From a virus, in IMG/VR virus record IMGVR_UViG_3300034374_006381, positions 1 through 21,437 of that record: a stretch of 21,437 bases of DNA; one strand, 5' to 3'. The notes below the pieces were generated by a model. That model had not been told where the DNA came from. It ran no database searches and was given only the letters and a program-made list of their open reading frames with translations. Positions 1 to 5,784 of this stretch are shown one piece after another (the stretch's first letter is position 1; every line of letters starts with the position of its first letter). A program made the translations under genes and the position numbers.

Positions 1-72
1 CACGAGCATTTTTTGAGAATAACGTTTTTTTATAGAGTTCCCATTCAATACATATAAAGATCAGGAGAGATC
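1..72 (+). other. AT-rich leader before the terminase genes
   Basis: This short non-coding stretch precedes the small terminase gene. It is AT-rich, with a run of seven T at 24-30 or so, a TATAAA box at 53-58 that could be a -10 element, and a clear AGGAG ribosome binding site at 63-67, 5 nt before the ATG at 73. I see no convincing -35 box at the usual distance from the TATAAA. TTGAGA at 13-18 is too close to TATAGA at 31-36. In lambda-like phages the cos site lies near the small terminase gene, but I cannot recognise a cos site here. Confidence 0.35.
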
Positions 73-495
73 ATGAGCGGATCAGATTATTTCAAAGACC
101 AAGACGAGCTGGCGGCAGCGGCAGGAATGTCTGCGCGCCAAGTTCGCAAGTACACGCAGATCGACGGGTTCCCATCCAAGACAAAGAGCGGGTATCCGAA
201 GCAACGTTGCCTCGACTTCATCAAAGCGCAACAGAAGCAGGGGCTGACCGGCGACGGATCCCTGCGCGATGAAAAGATCCTGCGCGAGATCAAACGCCTG
301 GACATCATCATCGAACGCGAACGAGGAGAGCTGGTGAACCGAAAAGAAGAAGAGGCACGATTCCGAGCGGAATGGGCAAAGGCACGGAAAGCAGTCGAGG
401 ACTGGCGGAGTCACGAAACAGCCAAGCACCCGGATCATGCCGGCATAATCAACGAACTGGCCGACCGCCTATGCGAGATGGTGCGCGATGCTTAA
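73..495 (+). CDS. terS: terminase small subunit (DNA recognition)
   Basis: This 140-residue protein is probably the small terminase subunit, which binds the packaging site on the phage genome and hands it to the large subunit. Residues about 8-30 look like a helix-turn-helix (DELAAAAGMSARQVRKY), followed by a Lys/Glu-rich helical region (about 62-110) suited to oligomerisation. Length and domain order match Nu1-like small terminases. The main support is position: its last 8 nt overlap the large terminase start. The ATG at 73 has AGGAG 5 nt upstream. The call rests on the helix-turn-helix plus context, because small terminases are poorly conserved. Confidence 0.8.
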   Translation: MSGSDYFKDQDELAAAAGMSARQVRKYTQIDGFPSKTKSGYPKQRCLDFIKAQQKQGLTGDGSLRDEKILREIKRLDIIIERERGELVNRKEEEARFRAEWAKARKAVEDWRSHETAKHPDHAGIINELADRLCEMVRDA

Positions 496-2233
496 TCACC
501 GGCAACATCGAAAGCAGGCGTTCCGCAAGATCGACCCCGTTCCGTCATGGAAGTGGGCGGTCAACGAGATCGACTACAGCCGAGCCGTGTCATACGACAC
601 CCCCTATAGAGGGAGGTTTGATGCCGACCTCATGCCATTCTGGAAAGAACCACTCGAAGCCATGCAGGATCCAAGCATCCGAGAGCTTGCCATCATCAAA
701 GCAGCACGAGCGGGCTACTCCGAGAACCTGCTTCTCACCGACCTGCGATACACCATCGCCCGCAACCCAGAGCCAACCATGTACATCTCCGGCACCATGG
801 AGGTGGCGAAAGGATTCCACGATCGGCGCGTGTGCCGAGGCATGGCGTTAAGCAAAGACACCGAGCGGGAGTTCAGACACGCCAAGACGTTGAACACCGA
901 GATCCAGTTCCCCAGCATGGACTTTCGATCTACCTGGGCGACATCCAACACCGCAACCAAGTCAGACGGATGGGCGCGGATCTACTGCGACGAAGTCAGC
1001 CTGTGGTCAGAGTTTGGCGTTGATGCCGTTCGCAGGCGTTGCGCAGCCTACCCCTTTCATCACATCTGCTTTGGCGGATCCATTGACCCAACCCGCAAAG
1101 GCGATCCATACGACGATCCGATGGTGAAGCTTTATGAGGAATCCGACAAGCGGGAGTGGGTCATGCACGACGGCGTCGGAGAGTTCACCTTTACCCTGTC
1201 CGGGATCAAGTGGCCCGAAGAGTGCAAGAACGGAAGCGACTGGGATCTCGAAGCCGTAGCACGGGAGGCATGGTACGAGACCAGCAACGGGGTGCGGATT
1301 GACGAAGCCGACAGGATGCGCATCGTACGCGCCGGGCATTGGCAACCGACCGCAGACGGGATCCGGCGCGGATACAAGATCGTCGCGCCCATGGTACCCT
1401 TTGCCGACTGCTCGTTCGGACAACTCGCCAAGCGCTTTCTATCTGCCAAGAACCGAGGGCAGACCACAAGCACCCGTGGACGCACCACCGACACACTGCG
1501 GATTTACTTTGCCGAGAACTGGGCGGAGCCACACTACGAGAAGAAGCTGGCCACCACCGAGGAGGAACTGGTCGACCGGGTTGCAAATTATCAGTACGGA
1601 ACAAAGCCGACCAGTTTAAAGAACTACGCAGACGTTCCATGCGCCACCTACGCGACCATGGACGTGCAGAAGTCCAGTTTGTATATATGCGTCAGGTCGT
1701 GGTTTGCTTGCAACGGAGGAGACAGCGGGCTTGTTTATGCGCAAGAGATAGATAGGTGGGAGGATGCGTTTGCAATTTGCAAAGAGCATGGGGTCGAGCG
1801 CGTTTACTGCGATGCTGGTTACGCCATACGGCAGGAGGAGGTTTACTCTGTTGCAACTAAAACCCCAGGGTTCATACCTGTAATCGATAATGCCAAACTG
1901 CAAGGCTTGTACAAAAGAGAAACGATTGATCCATACGAAGGCACAAGAAAGCAAGGCAGCACAAACTTGATCACAAGGTACATCGTCAACCCCGACCTGT
2001 TCCGGTATAAACTGATGGAGCTAATGAGGGGGGAAGCGGAGCAGAACTGGTATGTTCCACGTGGGACACCCCAGCAATACTACAGCCAAGTGACGGCCGA
2101 GCAGTACGTTGCGGGTCAGTGGGTTAAGAAACGCAGAGATAATCACCTCTTCGATTGTGAGGTTTTACAAACCTTTGCGGCAACAAGACACAGAATCCTT
2201 CTCGCACATAACGACCTAAATACTATTGACTAA
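488..2233 (+). CDS. terL: terminase large subunit, lambda gpA family
   Basis: The 581-residue protein is the packaging ATPase and nuclease that pumps DNA into the prohead. A lambda-type Walker A region lies at residues 71-82 (KAARAGYSENLL) and a Walker B region at 163-170 with D168/E169 (ARIYCDEV). A GSIDPTRKG segment near 197-205 fits the coupling motif. The RNase H-like nuclease domain begins near 388, with likely metal-binding acids D392 (MDVQ), D442 (VYCDAGY) and D556 (HLFDCEV). The CxxC zinc pair seen in lambda gpA-type proteins is not evident. Base composition changes inside the gene: the ATPase half is about 60% GC or more, while sampled rows from about 1740 onward are 45-52%. The change falls near the start of the nuclease domain, suggesting recombination. 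The stop overlaps the promoter of the next gene. Confidence 0.96.
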   Translation: MLNHRQHRKQAFRKIDPVPSWKWAVNEIDYSRAVSYDTPYRGRFDADLMPFWKEPLEAMQDPSIRELAIIKAARAGYSENLLLTDLRYTIARNPEPTMYISGTMEVAKGFHDRRVCRGMALSKDTEREFRHAKTLNTEIQFPSMDFRSTWATSNTATKSDGWARIYCDEVSLWSEFGVDAVRRRCAAYPFHHICFGGSIDPTRKGDPYDDPMVKLYEESDKREWVMHDGVGEFTFTLSGIKWPEECKNGSDWDLEAVAREAWYETSNGVRIDEADRMRIVRAGHWQPTADGIRRGYKIVAPMVPFADCSFGQLAKRFLSAKNRGQTTSTRGRTTDTLRIYFAENWAEPHYEKKLATTEEELVDRVANYQYGTKPTSLKNYADVPCATYATMDVQKSSLYICVRSWFACNGGDSGLVYAQEIDRWEDAFAICKEHGVERVYCDAGYAIRQEEVYSVATKTPGFIPVIDNAKLQGLYKRETIDPYEGTRKQGSTNLITRYIVNPDLFRYKLMELMRGEAEQNWYVPRGTPQQYYSQVTAEQYVAGQWVKKRRDNHLFDCEVLQTFAATRHRILLAHNDLNTID

Positions 2234-2254
2234 TAATCGCAAAGGGCGTACTAT
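2226..2254 (+). promoter_or_regulatory. sigma70-like promoter of the HNH gene
   Basis: TTGACT (2226-2231) and TACTAT (2249-2254) are separated by exactly 17 nt. The -35 box covers the last codons and stop of terL. Only 7 nt separate the -10 box from the ATG at 2262, so transcription would start at or next to the A of the start codon. No Shine-Dalgarno sequence precedes that ATG, consistent with a leaderless mRNA. A private promoter is typical of free-standing homing endonuclease genes in phage late regions. Confidence 0.7.
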
Positions 2255-2261
2255 AGTAAAT

Positions 2262-3086
2262 ATGAAATACGTTCTTCCTTTGCCTAAGCCTTTTTATGAT
2301 GGTTCTTCTGTAAACGCAGCCGAGCTTGCCTTGGCTGTCGGTATGTCTAAATCTTCCGCATATCGATTTTTTAAAAAGCATCCATGCATAACTGCAAAGA
2401 AGGCTATAGAATATTACTCAGATACCTATGGGTGGTTTTCGACAAAAACCTGTCCTTCTTGCTGTAAAAAATTACCAATTGATGAGTTTCGAGTTGGTAA
2501 GACAAGAAGCGCATCCTGTCGAGAATGCCGTGCCACCAAAAAAAGGCAACGGTATAAAACAGATGAAGAATACAGGGAAAAGTTGCAAAAAGCCAACCGT
2601 GAAAGGTTAAGGTTTAAATATCAAAGCGATAAAGAATATAGGGAGAAGGCCAAGGCAAAATGGCGTGACAGGTATCACGAAAACCCAAAGCCTTTTCTGG
2701 AAAAGCGTAAAAAGTGGAAGCAAGAAAACCCCAGAATGGTAAAAGAAGGGCGTGAAAAGTGGAAGCAAGAAAACCCTGACTACGCATACAACTGGTGGCG
2801 AGAGAACAGAGTAAAGGCGCGGTGGTATAGCTCAAAAAGACGCACCATGGAAAGAGGAGGTGATGCAAACGATCTTTCTGCTCTAATTGACGCAAAAAGA
2901 TGCTACTGGTGCGGGTGCGAATTAAAAGGGAAGTACCACCTTGACCACGTTGTACCATTGTCAAAAGGCGGTCGGCACATTGTAGCAAATCTGGTTGCGT
3001 CATGTCCGACCTGCAATTTGTCAAAGGGCGCAAAGATGCCAAACGATTGGATTGAGCAAGGCCAGTTGATTTTAGAGCTGACTTGA
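2262..3086 (+). CDS. free-standing HNH homing-type endonuclease
   Basis: The 274-residue protein (from ATG 2262) is an HNH nuclease. In order it has: an N-terminal helix-turn-helix-like segment (VNAAELALAVGMSKSSAYRF); a four-cysteine zinc-ribbon-like segment (CPSCCKKL, then CRECRATKK); a Lys/Arg/Glu-rich spacer with repeated KWKQENP and YREK motifs; and a C-terminal HNH core with CYWCGCEL, LDHVVPLSKGG and CPTCNLSKG, whose two CxxC pairs should bind zinc. It probably cuts DNA and may act as a homing or packaging-associated nuclease. The gene is clearly AT-richer than its neighbours. A TTG in frame at 2226 would add 12 residues, but it lies in the -35 box, so ATG 2262 is preferred. Some HK97-like phages need an HNH protein for terminase activity; that role is possible but not shown here. 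Confidence 0.93.
   Translation: MKYVLPLPKPFYDGSSVNAAELALAVGMSKSSAYRFFKKHPCITAKKAIEYYSDTYGWFSTKTCPSCCKKLPIDEFRVGKTRSASCRECRATKKRQRYKTDEEYREKLQKANRERLRFKYQSDKEYREKAKAKWRDRYHENPKPFLEKRKKWKQENPRMVKEGREKWKQENPDYAYNWWRENRVKARWYSSKRRTMERGGDANDLSALIDAKRCYWCGCELKGKYHLDHVVPLSKGGRHIVANLVASCPTCNLSKGAKMPNDWIEQGQLILELT
2710..2776 (+). repeat. 22-nt direct repeat in the HNH spacer region
   Basis: Two exact 22-nt copies lie at 2710-2731 and 2755-2776, a 45-nt (15-codon) period. Both encode (K)KWKQENP in the basic linker between the zinc-ribbon-like part and the HNH core. Further degenerate units (YREK, ENP) surround them, so the linker appears to have grown by internal duplication. Confidence 0.85.
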
Positions 3087-3108
3087 CATACCACGACCAA
3101 TCTATAAT
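3083..3108 (+). promoter_or_regulatory. candidate promoter of the accessory enzyme cassette
   Basis: Perfect consensus hexamers TTGACA (3083-3088) and TATAAT (3103-3108) are present, but the spacer is only 14 nt, shorter than the 16-18 nt usual for sigma70. It overlaps the 3' end of the HNH gene. The next gene starts at ATG 3121 and has a normal GGAGG at 3109-3113. The short spacer means it could be weak or use an activator. Confidence 0.45.
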
Positions 3109-3120
3109 GGAGGAATAGTG

Positions 3121-3588
3121 ATGCAGATCAAGATCTACGGACAAAAGCGGACGGGCACCAATATGCTCCAGCATTTGCTGAGAGAAGCAGGTCAGACCGT
3201 GATGGTGAACACCGGCGGATGGAAGCACGGCCCACCGCGACTCATCGGAGACCGTCAACTCATCATAGGCAAGCTGGAACGTAACTGGGTAGACAGTATC
3301 GAGCGGTACAACCAACCAGGTGGCGAGGAACGCCACTACGCCGAAGATTGGGAAGCGCGGGAGTTTGCATATTTGGACTTCTGCCGAAAGCACAAGACCG
3401 CAATGTATATCCAATATGAGGGACTGGTCGGATCGCCCGATATGTGGTGGGATCTCATTTGCAAGCACTGCAACATCCGCCACCCCTTTCCCGGCCTGCC
3501 AGCGAACTACATGGGCAGAAGTGGGTTAGAGACCGAATACAAATACCAGCCCGGATTTAAGTTGCCGGGCATCCACAAAGGAGCATGA
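3121..3588 (+). CDS. small sulfotransferase-like P-loop protein
   Basis: This 155-residue protein looks like a compact sulfotransferase, which moves sulfate from PAPS to a sugar or other hydroxyl. The N terminus has a beta strand followed by a 5'-phosphosulfate-binding-type loop, GQKRTGTNMLQHLL (7-20). A second conserved-looking element, LERNWVDSIERY (52-63), resembles the 3'-phosphate binding motif (Arg...Ser in RDPRD...S of the family). It is shorter than most sulfotransferases (about 250-300 residues), so it may be a minimal form. ATG 3121 is chosen over GTG 3118 because GGAGG at 3109-3113 is well spaced from it. It heads a three-gene accessory cassette. The substrate is unknown. A kinase-like P-loop NTPase is the main alternative. 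Confidence 0.7.
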   Translation: MQIKIYGQKRTGTNMLQHLLREAGQTVMVNTGGWKHGPPRLIGDRQLIIGKLERNWVDSIERYNQPGGEERHYAEDWEAREFAYLDFCRKHKTAMYIQYEGLVGSPDMWWDLICKHCNIRHPFPGLPANYMGRSGLETEYKYQPGFKLPGIHKGA

Positions 3589-3589
3589 G

Positions 3590-4255
3590 ATGCACATACC
3601 AGAGAGATACATAGAAACCCACACCGGCGTGTATGAGCAAGACCACACCGGCACCACAGTGTCGCAAGGGTTAAAAGAACACTACGCCGACGGAGCCGAG
3701 CGGATCCTGCAGAACGACCAAAGGCACTACCGCAAACTGTCCGAACTACTTAACAAACGCATCGACGCTGCGGGTATATCTAGAACGTCCTGCGTTGCAA
3801 TCGGAGGCGGACACCCAAAGCTGGAGGTGACTGCAGGCTTTGAGCGTATTGTGGTGCTCGACGCATTGGCAAACGAGTACGGCGACAAACACGATCTATT
3901 CGAAAAGTACTACGGAGCTGCAAACGTTGAGTATATGCAAGCCGTCAGTGACTTTCAGAACATCAAGATCAACGGAACCGTTACACTTGTTCACTTCCTT
4001 GAACACCTGACCGCAGACGCAGGTGCTGAACTGATCGAGCAGGTCGCCACCAACCCGCTCATCATTTACGGGCCAAACATCCAAAGCGCCCGCAATGAGG
4101 ACTGGTTCCATTTCAAGCCAGCGGATCACAACACATTCTGGACAGCCGAAGCGCTGGAGGCACAACTGCGCGACGTAGGATACGACCGCGTCGACGTGAC
4201 GCCCTACAGCGACGACTACCTCATCATTGCAACCCGGGAGCGTAAAGATGTATAA
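3590..4255 (+). CDS. class I SAM-dependent methyltransferase-like protein
   Basis: This 221-residue protein has the layout of a Rossmann-fold methyltransferase. The glycine-rich motif I is CVAIGGGHPKLE (68-79), the acidic end of motif II is VVLDA (88-92), and the motif IV region reads TLVHFLEHL (132-140), followed by a strand with PLIIYGPN. The C-terminal part (NTFWTAEALEAQLRDVGYDRV) matches the loop and last helix region seen in Methyltransf_11/23-type enzymes. AAAGGAG lies at 3577-3583 before ATG 3590. It starts one base after the sulfotransferase stop and overlaps the GT9 gene by 8 nt, so the three are co-translated. The glycine motif begins IGGG rather than the more usual DxGxG. The substrate, perhaps a sugar, is not visible. 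Confidence 0.72.
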   Translation: MHIPERYIETHTGVYEQDHTGTTVSQGLKEHYADGAERILQNDQRHYRKLSELLNKRIDAAGISRTSCVAIGGGHPKLEVTAGFERIVVLDALANEYGDKHDLFEKYYGAANVEYMQAVSDFQNIKINGTVTLVHFLEHLTADAGAELIEQVATNPLIIYGPNIQSARNEDWFHFKPADHNTFWTAEALEAQLRDVGYDRVDVTPYSDDYLIIATRERKDV

Positions 4256-5276
4256 AGCCACACTATCAAAAGACTACATGGGATGCAAGGCGGGCGACAC
4301 CATCCTGCTCGAACGTGCAAACGCCGGCCATGTGCTGGTGATGCAGAAACCACTGGAGTTTGCGGAAGCGGATCCAAGTCAAGCGCACGGAGAGGGCGGT
4401 CACCTAATCGTCCGACCTGGAGGCATTGGCGACCTTGTTCACCTTGGCGCATCCATCCGTGAAGTAGCCAAGAAGTCAGGCCGAAAGGTGGACGTGGCCG
4501 TGGCAGAACGCTACACCTGCGTCGTCAAACACAACCCGAACGTGAGGAAGGTCATCCACTACCCCACGACCGCCGACGTGTTTGACCAGTACGAGGTCAT
4601 CCACTGGCTGGAGGACAGCGTCGAGGAAGAGGTCGAGCTGCACATGGCGGACGCCTTTCTTGAACATTGCGGATTTGATCACACGCAATACGAGCCGACC
4701 GAAAAGTCGCCGGAGTTGTATCTGCCTAAGAGCATCAAGCCAAAGCCGAAGCCAAAGCGTAGGCGTGTAGGGTTTCAACTTAAAGCGTCGGCCAAATGCC
4801 GGACACCAGACCCCGCACTAATGGCTAAGGTCATGGAAATCTACTTTCAAGAAGGCTGGGATGTGTGGATCTTCGGAGCGCCGGGTGAAGTGACCACGGA
4901 CGAGAAGGCGATCACCAACACCACCCAATGGGACAAACCGCCCAGCATCCTCGAAAGCGCGTCGTATATGCAAACGTGCGACCTGTTCATCGCGCCAGAC
5001 AGCGGGCTGCTACACATCGCCGGCGCACTCAAGATCCCGTCGGTCGGATTGTATGGCCCCTTCCCCGCAGACCTGCGTGTGCGGTACAGTCCGTATTGTG
5101 TCGCAGTTGAAGCCAAAGCACCCTGCGCCCCATGCTTCTGGCACGGACGCGGATCCCACTTCCCACCCGGATGCCCAGGTGCCAAGGCCGGCAAGTGCAT
5201 CGTCACCGCAGCGATCCAACCCGAGACCATTGTCCGGGCTGGTGAATTGGCGATGCAAAAGAAGTTTGACAGATAG
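4248..5276 (+). CDS. glycosyltransferase family 9 (heptosyltransferase-like)
   Basis: The 342-residue protein is a GT-B fold glycosyltransferase of the heptosyltransferase (GT9) family, which transfers sugars such as ADP-heptose onto LPS core or other glycans. The N-terminal Rossmann signature RPGGIGDLVHLGASIR lies at 56-71. The C-terminal nucleotide-sugar site reads FIAPDSGLLHIAGALKIPSVGLYGP (about 247-271). A cysteine cluster (C293, C296, C309, C317) followed by IQPETIV is typical of many GT9 proteins. Residues 1-48 form an extra small N-terminal region, and a basic linker with KPKPKPK lies at 164-170. ATG 4248 is preferred over an upstream TTG at 4227 because GGGAG at 4236-4240 precedes it at normal distance. 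It ends the accessory cassette. Its 3' end contains the -35 box of the next promoter. Confidence 0.9.
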   Translation: MYKATLSKDYMGCKAGDTILLERANAGHVLVMQKPLEFAEADPSQAHGEGGHLIVRPGGIGDLVHLGASIREVAKKSGRKVDVAVAERYTCVVKHNPNVRKVIHYPTTADVFDQYEVIHWLEDSVEEEVELHMADAFLEHCGFDHTQYEPTEKSPELYLPKSIKPKPKPKRRRVGFQLKASAKCRTPDPALMAKVMEIYFQEGWDVWIFGAPGEVTTDEKAITNTTQWDKPPSILESASYMQTCDLFIAPDSGLLHIAGALKIPSVGLYGPFPADLRVRYSPYCVAVEAKAPCAPCFWHGRGSHFPPGCPGAKAGKCIVTAAIQPETIVRAGELAMQKKFDR

Positions 5277-5294
5277 CATTGAAATCACTAATAT
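5266..5294 (+). promoter_or_regulatory. strong sigma70-like promoter of the leader RNA and tRNA
   Basis: TTGACA (5266-5271) and TAATAT (5289-5294) are 17 nt apart. The -35 is a perfect consensus, overlapping the last codons of the GT9 gene. Transcription would begin near 5301 and read through the structured leader into tRNA-Asn. Confidence 0.75.
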
Positions 5295-5300
5295 AAAAAG

Positions 5301-5404
5301 AAAGTAGGCGAGTGCATCGCCGAGCGCGTGGTTTTGGGTCTTTCCCCACGCGCTTCCTCCTTTGTCGGGAGCGCCACCCCCCGAAATGCACAGGTGGCCC
5401 TTAT
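5301..5404 (+). ncRNA. structured leader or small RNA with kissing-loop potential
   Basis: This non-coding stretch between a strong promoter and the tRNA can fold into three successive hairpins. Hairpin A pairs 5307-5311 with 5317-5321 (5 bp, loop GTGCA). Hairpin B pairs 5323-5331 with 5346-5354 (9 bp, GC-rich, 14-nt loop). Hairpin C pairs 5373-5378 with 5393-5398 (6 bp). The whole loop of A (5312-5316) is complementary to TGCAC (5387-5391) inside the loop of C, so a kissing interaction is possible. Between B and C lies CCTCCTTT (5356-5363), which resembles the 16S rRNA anti-Shine-Dalgarno tail. No T-run follows, so it is not a normal terminator. I do not recognise a known RNA family. It could be a processed small RNA or only the 5' leader of the tRNA. 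Confidence 0.5.
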
Positions 5405-5479
5405 TGCCAAGTAGCTCAACGGTAGAGCTACGGACTGTTAATCCGTTGGTTGCAGGTTCGAGTCCTGCCTTGGCAGCCA
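5405..5479 (+). tRNA. tRNA-Asn (anticodon GTT)
   Basis: A complete cloverleaf is visible. Acceptor strands TGCCAAG (5405-5411) and CTTGGCA (5469-5475) pair over 7 bp. The D stem is GCTC/GAGC. The anticodon stem ACGGA/TCCGT holds loop CTGTTAA with anticodon GTT at 5437-5439. The T stem GCAGG/CCTGC holds loop TTCGAGT. The discriminator is G (5476) and CCA is encoded (5477-5479). First base T and discriminator G fit bacterial tRNA-Asn. It would read AAC and AAT; AAC is frequent in the capsid and tail genes. It follows the structured leader directly and is probably released by RNase P. Confidence 0.97.
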
Positions 5480-5504
5480 TTCTCACTTTTTAGAAAATTA
5501 AGAC

Positions 5505-5533
5505 TTGCAAATAAGATAAAGATTCGCAATAAT
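5505..5533 (+). promoter_or_regulatory. sigma70-like promoter at the start of the head module
   Basis: TTGCAA (5505-5510) and AATAAT (5528-5533) are 17 nt apart in an AT-rich gap after the tRNA. The -10 box ends 8 nt before the ATG at 5542, and there is no clear Shine-Dalgarno sequence, so the mRNA may be leaderless. TTTAGA (5489-5494) with TAAGAT (5512-5517) is an alternative pair with the same spacing. Confidence 0.55.
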
Positions 5534-5541
5534 AAGAACAG

Positions 5542-5784
5542 ATGGCGGCCCCCACCTACTTAAAACAGCTTGACGAAGCAAAAGAAGCCTTGGCGTTAAT
5601 TGTCAAAGGCCAGCTTGAATCGTCTTCAACTCTGGCCGGTTCGTTCAAGAACTGGACGCCCCAGCAACTGCGCGACCACATCGAGTGGCTGGAAGTCAAA
5701 GCACGACAGGAGTGCATCGAGGCATCGGACAACCGAGCCGGAACAAGATACGTCGCATACGCCGGCGTACGGAGAGCTGACTGA
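5542..5784 (+). CDS. gpW-like head-tail joining protein
   Basis: The 80-residue protein sits directly before the portal gene, where lambda-like phages encode gpW, the small protein that completes the head and forms the surface for tail attachment. The pattern fits the family: an N-terminal helix (LKQLDEAKEALALIVKG), a short beta hairpin region, then a second helix WTPQQLRDHIEWLEVKARQ and a tail ending in a positively charged stretch. Its length is close to the usual 60-80 residues. The stop overlaps the portal start (TGATG at 5782-5786). The start has no Shine-Dalgarno sequence but lies just downstream of a promoter. Confidence 0.78.
   Translation: MAAPTYLKQLDEAKEALALIVKGQLESSSTLAGSFKNWTPQQLRDHIEWLEVKARQECIEASDNRAGTRYVAYAGVRRAD

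Noticed and set aside
2614-3483. Long open frame on the minus strand opposite the HNH and sulfotransferase-like genes
   Set aside because: It crosses two well-supported + strand genes and the gap between them, has no ribosome binding site or family signal, and its composition looks like an antisense shadow.
5323-5354. The 9-bp GC hairpin after the GT9 gene as a simple rho-independent terminator
   Set aside because: It is followed by CTTCCTCC rather than a T-run, and lies downstream of a strong promoter that must read through it to reach the tRNA.
5405-5479. tRNA-Asn as a phage attachment site
   Set aside because: It lies inside the late region with its own promoter and leader. No integrase and no second copy of its 3' end are visible in the window.
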